This document shows, piece after piece, positions 19,915 to 30,909 of a stretch of 64,000 nucleotides of DNA; positions within the stretch are counted from its first letter, which is position 1; every line of letters starts with the position of its first letter. The notes beneath the pieces were generated by a model. It worked only from the letters and a program-made list of their open reading frames with translations, did no database searches and was not told the origin of the DNA. The stretch comes from CAVQJU01 sp963729215 (GTDB taxonomy: Bacteria; Acidobacteriota; Vicinamibacteria; Vicinamibacterales; CAVVIG01), in assembly GCA_963729215.1 (NCBI GenBank), contig CAVSND010000028.1:186001-250000 (forward strand). Direction: 5' to 3'. A program made the position numbers and the translations under genes.

Positions 19915-20850
19915 CTAGGCCTTCGACGCCCGGCACCACTCGAGCGTGCGCTCAAGGCCGTCTTCGAACGAGACGATCGGCTTGTAGCCCAGCAGCGCCC
20001 GCGCCTTGGAGATGTCGGCCTGCGAATCGCGCACGTCGCCCGCGCGCGGCTCCTTGTGAATCGCCGGCACGCTCGTCTTGACGAGGCCGCTCAGCACGCG
20101 CAGCAGGTCGTTCAACGAGATCCGGCCGCCCGTGGCGACATTGATGACCTCGCCAGAGACATTTGGCGCCTCGCAGGCTCTCAGCACGCCGTCCACCACG
20201 TTGGCGATGTAGGTGAAGTCGCGTGTCTGCCCGCCATCGCCGTGAATGATCGGGGGGCGGCCATCGAGCACGGCCGTCGCGAACAGCGAGATCACGCCCG
20301 AATACGGCGACCCCGGGTCCTGGCGCGGTCCGAACACGTTGAAATAGCGCGTGGTCACCGTCGGGAAGCCGTAGAGCTTCGTGAACATCTGGCAGTACTG
20401 CTCCCCGACGAGTTTCTGCAGGGCGTAGGGCGACTGCGGGTTCGTCGGCATTCCCTCGTGCTTCGGCAGCGTCGGCGTGTCCCCGTACGCCGAGGAGGAG
20501 CCGGCGTAGACGAGACGCTTCACGCCGGCTTTGCGGGCCGCGAGCAGGACATTCAGCGTGGCCGTGATGTTTGCGCGGTTCGACGTCGCCGGGTCTTCCA
20601 CCGACCGTGGCACGGACGGAATCGCGGCCTGGTGCAGGACGTAGTCCATGCCGGCCGCGGCCTTCTCGGCGACGGCCAGTTCGGCCAGGTCGCCTTCGAC
20701 GAACTCGGCCGCAGGAATGCTTTCGAGATTGCGGCGTTTGCCCGTGATCAGGCTGTCCACGACGCGGACGCGATGACCGCGCCGCAGCAACTCTTCCGCC
20801 AGATGCGATCCGATGAAGCCGGCACCGCCGGTTACCAGATAAGAGGCCAC
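19915..20850 (-). CDS. NAD-dependent sugar-nucleotide epimerase/dehydratase (extended SDR)
   Basis: The 311-residue protein is a classical extended SDR: Rossmann GGAGFIGSHLAEELL at the start, SSSAYGD near residue 121 and the catalytic YALQK. The segment RYFNVFGPRQDP and the C-terminal KPIVSFEDGLERTLEW fit UDP-glucose 4-epimerase and related enzymes such as WbpP. It would supply an activated sugar for surface polysaccharide. The exact nucleotide sugar is not determined. It converges with the serine hydrolase gene (7 bases apart) and follows the amidohydrolase by 11 bases. Confidence 0.88.
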   Translation of the reverse strand: MASYLVTGGAGFIGSHLAEELLRRGHRVRVVDSLITGKRRNLESIPAAEFVEGDLAELAVAEKAAAGMDYVLHQAAIPSVPRSVEDPATSNRANITATLNVLLAARKAGVKRLVYAGSSSAYGDTPTLPKHEGMPTNPQSPYALQKLVGEQYCQMFTKLYGFPTVTTRYFNVFGPRQDPGSPYSGVISLFATAVLDGRPPIIHGDGGQTRDFTYIANVVDGVLRACEAPNVSGEVINVATGGRISLNDLLRVLSGLVKTSVPAIHKEPRAGDVRDSQADISKARALLGYKPIVSFEDGLERTLEWCRASKA

Positions 20851-20861
20851 AGGGTATCCGT

Positions 20862-22046
20862 TCAGGATGGGAATCGGCCGTGAGGGAGGCCTGGAGTCAA
20901 TTTCATCGCGTTCTGATAGTAGAGCTTGCGAAGCACGTTATCCGGGAGCCCGATCCCGTACATCTTCCAGAACGCATGGTAATCGCGATAGTAATCGAAG
21001 TACTCGTCGTTCGTCTCGAACACGCGCCAATGGTACGGGTACTCGTCCGGCTGGTACGCATCCTTGCCGAACAGGATCCGGTCCTGGTACTTCAGGAAGA
21101 ACTCGTGAGCCGCCCGCGGCTGACGGCCGATGTCGTACAAGACGGCGCCGACCTCGGTGGAGAGATTTGGCATCCGGTCGAACATCGCGCCGAGCCGCGC
21201 CAGGTCGTTCGCATGCCATCCCATGTGCGCGACGATGAAATGGGTCTGGGGATGTCTGGCGAAGAGGCGGTCGCGTTCGGCCATCAACTCTTCGAATGAC
21301 GGAAAGCGCGAGCGATCCGAATACCGCCGGTCCGGATAGAGCGACAGCTCGAGCCATCGCTCGTTGTGAAAGTCGATCGGCTCGAAGAACTCGGCGGGAT
21401 CGGCCGTGTGGATGTGCACGGGGATCTTCAGGCGCGCGCATGTTTCCCAGATCGGATCGAGCTCCGCATCGTCTAGCTTCAGGCGCGTGCCGTCGGTCTT
21501 CTTCGCGGTGAGCCCGAAGTTCTTCATGATCTCGCCGAGACCCTTCGCGCCGGCCTTGACGTCTTCTTCGATCTGTTTCGCCGTACGCGCGCCGAATCCT
21601 GGGCCGACCGGATCGCGGAAGTTGATGGTCGTGAACACGACCATCCGATCCGGATACGGACTCGTCCTGATGACCTCGAGCATCTGCTTCAGGCGATCGC
21701 CGGACGTCCCCGACACGTTCACCATCAACTGGAGATTCTGGCCGTCCATCGCCTTGACGACCGCCTCGTACGCCTCGGGCGTGACGGGGCCGGGGCCGCC
21801 AAACGGATGGCCGTGAATGTCCACGACCGGAAACTTGGCGCGAGGCACCGGGTGCTGCGGGACGACAAGCGTCGAGCGCGGTTTGTAGTCGCGAATGCTG
21901 GGCGGAGGAAACTCGGGCTCCCGCCCTTCAGCGGGACGGGGGCGCAACTGTCCGGGTGTCTGAGTCTGCCGCGCCGAGGCCACGGTAAGAGAAACGGCAA
22001 CGATGAGCGCGAGGGCGGCGCCGCAGACAGCAAAGCGGTGGAACAT
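20862..22046 (-). CDS. Secreted amidohydrolase-2 family protein
   Basis: The 394-residue protein starts with a signal peptide (MFHRFAVCGAALALIVAVSLTVASA). The TIM-barrel metal motif VVDIHGHPFG follows near residue 73, then IPVHIHTADPAEFF, FIVAHMGWHAND and ILFGKDAYQPDEY, the positions of the metal-binding His and Asp residues in the amidohydrolase-2 superfamily (decarboxylases and lactonases). The substrate is unknown. Its ATG lies only 5 bases past the predicted 3' end of the RNase P RNA, with no visible Shine-Dalgarno sequence (gcgatcctttt precedes the ATG). It may therefore be expressed by read-through from rnpB. Confidence 0.82.
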   Translation of the reverse strand: MFHRFAVCGAALALIVAVSLTVASARQTQTPGQLRPRPAEGREPEFPPPSIRDYKPRSTLVVPQHPVPRAKFPVVDIHGHPFGGPGPVTPEAYEAVVKAMDGQNLQLMVNVSGTSGDRLKQMLEVIRTSPYPDRMVVFTTINFRDPVGPGFGARTAKQIEEDVKAGAKGLGEIMKNFGLTAKKTDGTRLKLDDAELDPIWETCARLKIPVHIHTADPAEFFEPIDFHNERWLELSLYPDRRYSDRSRFPSFEELMAERDRLFARHPQTHFIVAHMGWHANDLARLGAMFDRMPNLSTEVGAVLYDIGRQPRAAHEFFLKYQDRILFGKDAYQPDEYPYHWRVFETNDEYFDYYRDYHAFWKMYGIGLPDNVLRKLYYQNAMKLTPGLPHGRFPS

Positions 22047-22051
22047 AAAAG

Positions 22052-22609
22052 GATCGCAGCGAGCCGTAAGCCGAATTCTGTTCCCCGCGTTCGCGCCTTG
22101 CGGCGCTCCGGCGAGGCGACGACCATTCCTCTAGCCTCGCCATCACTGGCGAGATCAAGCAACCTACCCGAGAGCTTCGGATGGGCCATCCGTCCACCAG
22201 CGCTTGCGCGCCGGATGGGGCTCTCCTATTTGGTCTTGCTCCGTGCGGGGTTTTGCCTGCCACCCATGTTGCCACGGGCGCGGTGCGCTCTTACCGCACC
22301 TTTTCACCCTTACCGCCGTCACGCCGGTTGGTTGCCCAAGTGTCCAACGGGCAACCCTTGGGTCACCCCGGTAACCCGGTCGTTACCCGGGCACTTGGAA
22401 AGGAGTGGCGCGGCTCTCCTTGAGGTGCCCGCGCCACTCCGCAGTCAACCGGCGTGACGGCGGCGGTATGTTTTCTGTGCCACTGTCCTTCGAGTTGCCC
22501 CGACCGGGAGTTACCCGGCGCACTGCCCTGCGGAGTTCGGACTTTCCTCCCTCCACCTTCGCGCCTTGCGGCGCTTCGGCGGACGGCGGTCGTCTGGCTC
22601 GCTGCGATC
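22052..22609 (-). ncRNA. rnpB: RNase P RNA (bacterial type A-like)
   Basis: RNase P RNA is the catalytic RNA that trims the 5' leaders of tRNA precursors. On the minus strand the 5' end carries gatcgcagcgagcc and the 3' end ggctcgctgcgatc, a perfect 14-base P1 helix. Between them are the conserved core stretches: GGAGGAAAGTCCGAACTCC at about 22531-22551, ACAGAAAACATACCGCC near 22470, and CAGAATTCGGCTTACGG just before the 3' P1 strand. The total of about 558 bases is longer than the usual 350-450. Much of the excess is a GC-rich region at about 22320-22450 with long complementary stretches (gagtggcgcgggcacc with its partner), likely an expanded P12-like arm. Exact ends are set by P1 and may differ by a few bases. 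Confidence 0.93.
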
Positions 22610-22624
22610 GTCAGTAATTGTAGG

Positions 22625-24025
<1,401 letters not shown>

Positions 24026-24042
24026 GCCTGCAGCGCCTGCCG

Positions 24043-25575
24043 TCAGCGATCCTCGACGCGGACGGTCACCAGTCGCCGCTGGTCGATATCCGGCAGGTAG
24101 ATGTAAAGCGCGAGGACGTCGCCGGCGCGGGCCGCGCGCGCAAGACGTCGATAATCGGCGGCGGACTCGACGGGCTGTCGATTGATTTCGAGCAGCACGA
24201 CACCGCGCTCCACACCGGCGTCGAACGACGCGCTCATCGGCTCCACTTTCGTCACGAGCACGCCGCGTATCGCCTTCGGAATCTCGAAGCGTTCGGCCGT
24301 CTTCCGGTCGAGATCCCGGACGACGAACCCCAGCGGTTCCTCGATTCCGGGCTTGTTTCGATCGGCAGGAGCCGTCGCACCGGCGCGGCGTTCCTTTTCC
24401 CGCCCGGGACGCTCGGCCAGCTGCACGGTGACGCTCGCCTGGTGGCCGTCCCGCAGGAACGTGATGTGCACCGACGAACCGGGCGCCCGGCTGGCAATTT
24501 CGTGAATCAATTGATCGTCGTTCGCCATGGGGCGGTCGTCGAGCGCGATGACCGTATCGTACGGACGCAGGCCCGCGCGGTCGCCCGGGGAATCGTGGTT
24601 GACGTCCTGAATGAGGGCGCCACGGTTCACCGGCAGCTTGAGCGAGGCTTCGAGATCGGCATCGACGTCCCGAAGCGTGATCCCGATATATCCGCGGCTC
24701 ACCCGTCCTCGCGATCGGAGCTGGTCGAGAATGACCGTGGCGACGTTAATCGGCACGGCGAACCCGATGCCGCTGGCGTGCGAGCTGATGGCGGCGTTGA
24801 TGCCGACCACCTCACCCCGGGTGTTGATCAGCGGGCCTCCGCTGTTGCCGAAGTTGATCGCGGCGTCTGTCTGGATGTACTCGTCGAGGCTTGCGTCGAA
24901 AAGTTTCCGGCCCAGGAAGCTGACGACGCCGACGGTGACGGAGTGTTCGTACCCGAGCGGGTTGCCGATCGCGCAGACCCACTCGCCCATTCGCAGCGAC
25001 GACGAGTCGCCGAGCGGCGCCACCGGCAGGCCCGACTGCCCGTCAATCTTGATAAGTGCGATATCGGTGTCCCGGTCGCTGCCAATCACGCGGGCTTTGA
25101 GGCTTCGGCCGTCGGACAGCTTGACCGTGATGCGATCGGCCCGGTCGATGACGTGGTGATTCGTCAGGATGCTGCCGTCGGCGTCGATGATGAATCCCGT
25201 TCCTGAACCGCGGCGGGTCGGATCGTTTCGGTCGCCGCTGTCGGTCTCGCGTCGTCCCAGGCCGAGATCGAACGGATCGAACAGATCCGGGTCATCGTCA
25301 TCCGAGTTGTGCCGGCGGCGTCCACCCCGCGCACGGCTCGACGCGTCGACGCTGACGACCGCCGCGTTGATCCGGTCGACGACGTCGGCGAAGCTGACCC
25401 CCGGGACAGGCGGCCGGACAGCCGGGCGGCCGGCCGCGGACCGGCTGGCGGTGCTCTTCGTGTCCGGCTCACCGGCGATGGCTGACCGCCGGCTCCCGCC
25501 CGCGAAGATGGCTCCGACAAGGAACGCGACAACAGCTGTGAGGGTCAGGGTGACGTACGTGAAACGCCGCGACAT
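24043..25575 (-). CDS. HtrA/DegP-type periplasmic serine protease with two PDZ domains
   Basis: HtrA proteases degrade or refold misfolded envelope proteins. The 510-residue protein has an N-terminal anchor or signal (VTLTLTAVVAFLVGAIFAGG), a variable Asp/Arg-rich linker and a trypsin-like domain with His in ILTNHHVIDRA, Asp in DRDTDIALIKI and Ser in NFGNSGGPLINTRG. PDZ1 is at about residues 280-370 (GYIGITLRDVD), PDZ2 at about 410-505 (LGFVVRDLDRK). The start codon is immediately downstream of the ligA stop with no gap, and ligA, htrA and the response regulator run in the same direction. Confidence 0.94.
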   Translation of the reverse strand: MSRRFTYVTLTLTAVVAFLVGAIFAGGSRRSAIAGEPDTKSTASRSAAGRPAVRPPVPGVSFADVVDRINAAVVSVDASSRARGGRRRHNSDDDDPDLFDPFDLGLGRRETDSGDRNDPTRRGSGTGFIIDADGSILTNHHVIDRADRITVKLSDGRSLKARVIGSDRDTDIALIKIDGQSGLPVAPLGDSSSLRMGEWVCAIGNPLGYEHSVTVGVVSFLGRKLFDASLDEYIQTDAAINFGNSGGPLINTRGEVVGINAAISSHASGIGFAVPINVATVILDQLRSRGRVSRGYIGITLRDVDADLEASLKLPVNRGALIQDVNHDSPGDRAGLRPYDTVIALDDRPMANDDQLIHEIASRAPGSSVHITFLRDGHQASVTVQLAERPGREKERRAGATAPADRNKPGIEEPLGFVVRDLDRKTAERFEIPKAIRGVLVTKVEPMSASFDAGVERGVVLLEINRQPVESAADYRRLARAARAGDVLALYIYLPDIDQRRLVTVRVEDR

Positions 25576-27636
25576 CTACCCCTCCATTATAAGAGCCCGG
25601 AAGCCCTCCTCATCCAGCGTTTCGATCCCCAGTTTTTGCGCCTTCTCCAGCTTGGTCCCGGCGTCACTCCCGGCAATCACGTAGCTGGTTTTCTTGCTCA
25701 CGGACCCGGCGACGCGCGCGCCGAGCCGCTCGAGTGTTTCGGTCGCTTCCTCACGTGTCATGGACGCGAGCGTGCCCGTGAGGACGAAGACCTTGCCGGC
25801 CAGCCGTCCTACGGGTTCCCGTGTGGGCTCAGGCGCCTGACTGACGGTATTGACCCCGGCGCCTTTCAACTTGTTTACGAGCGCGCGATTCCGGGGTTCC
25901 TCCGCAAAGGCGCGGACCGAGGCGGCCACGACCGGACCGAATCTCGGGGGCCGTCTGAAGCTCCTCCTCGGATGCCTCCATGAGGCGGTCCATGGTGCGG
26001 TGGTATCGGGCCAGCGTCGCGGCTGCCTTCTCTCCGACATGCCGGATGCCGAGCGCGTACACGAGCCGCCAGAGGTCGTTGGACTTGCTGCGCTCGATCT
26101 GCCCGGCGACGTTACGTCCGACCTTGCCGAGCTTTCGCGGAACCGCGCGCTCCGACTTCGGATCGCGCGGCGTGACGACGATGTCCTGAAGCGTGTCGGC
26201 GGACAGGTGATACAGGTCCGCGAAGTCGTGGACCAGGCCCTGGGCGAGCAGTTGATCGACGAGCGATTCGCCGAGACCTTCGATGTTCATGGCCGAGCGC
26301 GACGCGAAGTGCTCGAGGCTGCGGCGCAGGCGGGCGGGGCACGAGGTGTTCTCGCAGCGCCAGACGACCTCTTCTTCGTCGCGATGAAGGGCGCTGTCGC
26401 AGACCGGGCAGACGGTCGGCATCACCCAGGGCTTCGCATCGGGCGGCCGGAGGCTGAGGACCGGCGCCACTACTTTCGGGATGACGTCGCCGCCTTTCTC
26501 GATGATCACGGTGTCGCCGTCGCGGAGGTCCTTCCGTGCGACATCCTCCGCGTTGTGCAGGGTCGCCATCGAAATCGTCGGAGCCGGCCAGGAACACTGG
26601 ATCGAGCAGCGCGTACGGCGTCACCGCGCCGGTCCGGCCGACGTTGACGGCGATCCGCAGCAGCTTCGTATTGGCCTGTTGGGCGGGAAACTTGAACGCC
26701 GTGGCCCAGCGCGGAAACTTCGCCGTGGCGCCGAGTTTGGCGCGGAGCGCCAGTTCGTCCACCTTGATGACGACGCCGTCGGTGTCGAAGCTGAGGGTGC
26801 GGCGCTTGTCCGCCCACTCGTGGCAGAAGGCCACCAGCGCATCCACGCCATCGCACTTCTGCCAGTGTGGTTCCACGGGCAGGCCCCATTGTTTCATCGC
26901 GGTCAGCGTCTCGCTGTGGCTGGGTTGCAGGACCTCGTCCGAGACAATCTGATACGTAAACGCGCCGAGCCCACGCTTTGCGACGAGTCCTGGCTCCAGG
27001 TTTCTCATCGTGCCCGCGGCCGAGTTTCGCGGGTTCGCGTACAGCTCCTCCCCGGCCTGCTCGCGCTCGCGGTTGATGCGTTCGAATGCCACCCGCGGGA
27101 GGTACACCTCTCCGCGCACTTCGATGCGGCCGCGCGGGCCGTCCCGGAGGAGTCAGCGGAATCGCCCGAATCGTGCGGACGTTGATCGTCACGTCCTCGC
27201 CGCGCGATCCGTCACCGCGCGTCGCGCCGCGGACGAGCCGCCCGTCCTCGTAGGTCAGGGCGATGCTGAGGCCGTCGATCTTCATCTCCGCGACGTAGTC
27301 CACCCGCTGGTCGCCGAGGCCGCCGCCCTTCCGGACGCGCTCGTCGAACGCCCGCAGCTCGTCCTCGTTGTAGGCGTTGTCCAGGCTGAGCATGGGCACC
27401 TTGTGCTCGACCGTGGCGAAGCCCTCGGCGATGCGCCCGCCCACGCGCTGTGTCGGAGAATCCGGCGTGACGAGGCCTGGATGCGCCGCCTCGAGCCCTT
27501 CGAGCTCATGCAGCAGGTCGTCGAATTCCTGGTCGGAAATCTCCGGCGCGCTCTGAATGTAGTAGAGCTCTTCGTGGCGCCGAATCAGCTGCCGAAGGTC
27601 GTGGATGCGGGCGGCAGCGTCGCGTGGAGCGTTCAC
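25576..27636 (-). CDS. ligA: NAD-dependent DNA ligase LigA (three frameshifts)
   Basis: LigA seals nicks during replication and repair and is normally essential. Four consecutive segments in different frames together make a complete ligase: the adenylation domain with the active Lys in VAEMKIDGLSIALTYEDGRL, then EVRGEVYLPR and NPRNSAAGTMRN, the OB fold (AVTPYALLDPVFLAGS), the zinc finger (CPVCDSALHRDEEEVVWRCENTSCPARL), the HhH domain and a C-terminal BRCT domain (LAGKVFVLTGTLASMTREEA). Removing single extra bases near 27150, 26579 and 25940 joins all four, giving 686 codons, the family's length. Three +1 changes in an essential gene argue for sequence error rather than decay. GTG at 27636 is the start. 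Confidence 0.93.
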
Positions 27637-27660
27637 GGGTGCCGGGACGCGCGGTCGCGC

Positions 27661-28653
27661 TCAGCGATCGCGGGATAAGACGTAATCAGGAAGCGCCAGC
27701 AGCGCGTCACGTTCGGCGCTGGGCGGAAACGCGTAGAGGGGCTTCTTCGCGCGCTCGGCGTATTCTTCGGCCCTCCGGAAGGCGTAGTCGATCGACGCGT
27801 GCTGCTTCAGGCCGGTCAGCAGGTCCGCCCACTGGTCGTCTGTGGCGGACCGGGAGGCGATGATCTCGCGCACGATGTTCGACACCGCGCCGTCTTTCGA
27901 CTGGCGAAGCAGGTGGATGAGCGGCAGGGTGACCTTCCCCTCGCGCAAATCACTCGCCAGCGGCTTCCCCACCGACTGGGCGTCGCCGGTGAAATCGAGC
28001 AAATCGTCCACGATCTGGAACGCAATGCCGAGGTTGAATCCGTACTCGCGCAGCGCCTGCTCCTGCTCGGCCGAGACTTTCCCGAGGACGCCGCCGATCT
28101 GCGCGCAGCCGCCGAACAGGTACGCGGTCTTGCGGCGGATGATGTCGAAGTGCTCTTCCTCCGTGATGTCCGCGTCGCCGTTCTTGGTCAGCTGGTAGAG
28201 CTCGCCCTCGATCATCTTGAGCGTGACGTCGCACAGCAGCCGCACGATGTCGATGGCGTCGTGCGTGAGCGCCATCGCCATCGACTTGATGTAGAGATAA
28301 TCGCCCAGCAGGACGGTGATGTCGTTGCCCCACCGCGAGTGCACGGCCAGACGGCCCCGCCGCAGCTCCGACTCGTCGATGATGTCGTCGTGCACGAGCG
28401 TCGCCGTGTGGATGAACTCCACGACGGCCGCGTACAGCACGGCGCGATCGCCGCGGTAGCCGCTCAGCCGGGCGGCCATGAGGAGCACGGCCGGGCGGAC
28501 GCGCTTGCCCCCGCTCGTCTGGATGTACTGACCGATTTTCGGGATCAGGTCGACTTGCGACTGAACGTGACGCGCAAATTCGCGATCGACCTGTTCGAGG
28601 TCCGCGCGAATAGGCTCGAAAATTTGCGCCAGGGCAAGCGGCGACTTCTCCAC
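27661..28653 (-). CDS. Polyprenyl diphosphate synthase (octaprenyl/heptaprenyl type)
   Basis: The enzyme condenses isopentenyl diphosphate units onto an allylic primer to make the side chain of quinones. The 330-residue protein has GGKRVRP, the first Asp-rich motif LVHDDIIDESELRRG and the second QIVDDLLDFTGD, in the usual order of trans-prenyltransferases. Residues before the first motif suggest a long-chain product as in IspB, but chain length cannot be fixed by eye. It lies 24 bases upstream of ligA and 22 bases downstream of tatD, on the same strand. Confidence 0.93.
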   Translation of the reverse strand: MEKSPLALAQIFEPIRADLEQVDREFARHVQSQVDLIPKIGQYIQTSGGKRVRPAVLLMAARLSGYRGDRAVLYAAVVEFIHTATLVHDDIIDESELRRGRLAVHSRWGNDITVLLGDYLYIKSMAMALTHDAIDIVRLLCDVTLKMIEGELYQLTKNGDADITEEEHFDIIRRKTAYLFGGCAQIGGVLGKVSAEQEQALREYGFNLGIAFQIVDDLLDFTGDAQSVGKPLASDLREGKVTLPLIHLLRQSKDGAVSNIVREIIASRSATDDQWADLLTGLKQHASIDYAFRRAEEYAERAKKPLYAFPPSAERDALLALPDYVLSRDR

Positions 28654-28675
28654 AGTGGTTTCCGGTAGGACTTTA

Positions 28676-29455
28676 TCACGGCCGGAAGAGCGTGTGGAAG
28701 TTCATCGCCGCCCGCCGGCCGAGCTCGTCCCCGGACAGCCCGTGCAGGGCGCCGAGGGCCTCGGCGACGCGCGCCACATGCGCCGGCTCGTTGCGCTTGC
28801 CGCGGAACGGGACCGGCGCCAGAAACGGGCTGTCGGTCTCGGTCAGCAGCCGGTCCACGGGCACCGCGCGCACGGTCTCGCGCAGCTCCGCCGCCTTTGG
28901 GAAGGTGATGATTCCGGCCAGCGAGACGTAGAGTCCCAGCTCGAGGCCCGCGCGGGCCAGCGCGGGACCGCCCGTGAAACAGTGCAGCACACCCGTCACG
29001 TCCCCGCCGCCGTCTTCGCGCAGGATCGCCAGGGTGTCTTCGTCAGCCTCGCGCGTGTGGATCACGACCGGCTGGCGGAGCTCGCGCGCCAGCTGGACCT
29101 GCGCACGAAAGACCTGGATCTGGACGTCCCTCGGCGAGAGGTCGTAGTGGTAGTCCAGGCCGATTTCACCGATGGCGCGCGCGCGAGACGTGCCGGCAAA
29201 CTGGGCGCGGACCACGTCCGCGGCGCGCGCCGGGCGATCGGCGAACTGGCCGGCATGATGCGGATGGACACCGATCGCGAACCGCACATCCGGCCACAAG
29301 GCCTCGACGCGTGCGGCCTGGGCGGCCTCCTTCTCGTCTCCCGCCGACAGGATGACCAGCGCGCGCTCGAGTCCCGCGTCACGCGCTCGGGCGACAACGG
29401 ATTCGAGATCCGGGGCGAACACTTCGTCCGCCAGATGGCAGTGGCTGTCGATCAC
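28676..29455 (-). CDS. tatD: TatD-family metal-dependent DNase
   Basis: TatD proteins are metal-dependent 3'-5' DNases or related hydrolases. The 259-residue chain has the opening IDSHCHLADEVF, AIGEIGLDYHYD, VVIHTREADEDT, VLHCFTGG and LLTETDSPFLAP, the full set of family metal ligands. GTG at 29453-29455 is chosen because IDSHCHL is the usual second residue onward; the open frame further upstream is arginine-rich and out of family. It overlaps the uncertain tail of the adenosine deaminase gene. Confidence 0.92.
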   Translation of the reverse strand: MIDSHCHLADEVFAPDLESVVARARDAGLERALVILSAGDEKEAAQAARVEALWPDVRFAIGVHPHHAGQFADRPARAADVVRAQFAGTSRARAIGEIGLDYHYDLSPRDVQIQVFRAQVQLARELRQPVVIHTREADEDTLAILREDGGGDVTGVLHCFTGGPALARAGLELGLYVSLAGIITFPKAAELRETVRAVPVDRLLTETDSPFLAPVPFRGKRNEPAHVARVAEALGALHGLSGDELGRRAAMNFHTLFRP

Positions 29456-30909
29456 GGCGCCGCCGCCGGCGCCGCGCACTGACCATCGACGCCTGCCGCT
29501 GCTCGAACGCGCGAAACGCGCTCGCAAGCTCCTGCTTCAGTCGCGTCTTTGTCGCCGTGTCGGCGAACGCGTATTCAATCGAGTTTTGCGCCAGCCGCTT
29601 CATCGTGGGGTAATCGAGCTTCTGTTCCTGGACGGCCTTCACCCATTCGCGAGTATGGCTCGACCGCGACACGCCGAGGTCGTCGGTTGCGAGCGCCACG
29701 GGCACACCGTGCTGGAGGAACATCGCCAGCGGGTGCGCGGGACCCTTCACGTCGAGAATCAAGTCCGCACTGGTCAGCGCCACTTCCACCAGAATCCGTT
29801 TCGCGGCCATCTCGCGCAGCAGCGCCAACCGGATCGTTTTCGTGCATGATGGCCGTCCCGTGGCCAATGCGAACCGCGTGGCCGCGGCGGATCGAGTCCC
29901 GCACGTGGAAGCTCAACGTCTCGGGCGGCACGAGTCCCCACACCAGCTCCCCTGCGTGGAGAGCGACGCGCACGGTGGGATATAACCCGTGCAGGAAATC
30001 CAGCATCGACAGCTGCAACGAGAAATCGCGGACGGCGACGGGGTCGTCCTCAGGCTGCACGAGGTTGACGCCGGCGACGCGCGGTTCGGCCATTGCCAGC
30101 TCGAATCCGGCCAGCATCTGTGCAAATACCTGTTCGGGCGGAAACGCACGGAGGACCTGGGAGATATAACGGACCGTGACGCGGCAGCCCGGATCGGGCG
30201 AGGCCGTCGCGCACCGGAGCAGCTCGTTGCGCCGCGATTCAGCCGCATCGAGCCGCTGCCTCGTCTGCGTGAGCACGTCGCCCCAGCCCGCTCCGAGCAG
30301 GCGGGTTCGCATCAGGGCGAAGTCCTGGTTCCATCCAGCTTCACGGCCAAGACGCGTCGCCACGCCGCCGTCGGGCGTGAGCATGAGCTCGACGTAGCTG
30401 ACGTTCTCGGATGCGGCCCGCGCGGTGATCTCGGCGATCATGTCGCCCAGGCGGTTGACGGTCGCGGTGTTGAACCTGGCGAAGGCCGTGAAAAAGTGAT
30501 CGTGGCCGTTGCGGTCCGCCGGCCAGTTGCGCATGGACCAGGCGTCGATGGTGGCGTTGTAGAGCGTCGAGTCCTGCAGCACCGCCGTCACCGGCGGCCG
30601 GCCAGCCGCCGGATCGCATGCGCCGGCGACTACCGTGAATGTCGCCGTGATCAGGCACAGGCCGTCTTCCGCCGCCCACCGGATGTAACTCTCGGCGTAG
30701 ATGGAACCGGACAGGTGGTTGTGGAGATCGCCACCCTTCGGCATCTCGCGAAGGAACGTTTCGAGCAGCAGCGGCTGCTGCCGAATGGCGGCCAGCCGCC
30801 GTGACGTGGCGGTCGTGTTGCCGGCCTCGTCCGCCCGCAGCTGCACGGGCCCGATGGCACTCGCGACCGCGAGCGCGGCTGCCAGCGCCGCGCCGACGCC
30901 CCGCCGCAT
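29379..30909 (-). CDS. Secreted adenosine deaminase-family protein (one frameshift)
   Basis: A signal peptide (MRRGVGAALAAALAVASAIGP) precedes an adenosine/AMP-deaminase barrel: metal site GGDLHNHLSGSIYAESY, central VRVALHAGELVWG and HAVRIGHGTAIMHE, and the metal-Asp segment LATDDLGVSRSSHTREW. Members with this signal and the DDxGVSRxxxTREW form are periplasmic deaminases or related hydrolases; the exact substrate is inferred. The frame changes at about 29837-29840, where one base of a tttt run (plus strand) must go to join MHE to TIRLALLREMAAKR. The end is uncertain: after FEQRQASM the frame runs on as a basic tail to 29379 inside tatD, and a further base error could place the true end near 29452. 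The start overlaps the metG stop (TAATG). Confidence 0.82.

Noticed and set aside
25576..27636. ligA as a decayed pseudogene
   Set aside because: Three +1 changes in an essential gene, each corrected to a conserved family sequence, match the error pattern seen across the window.
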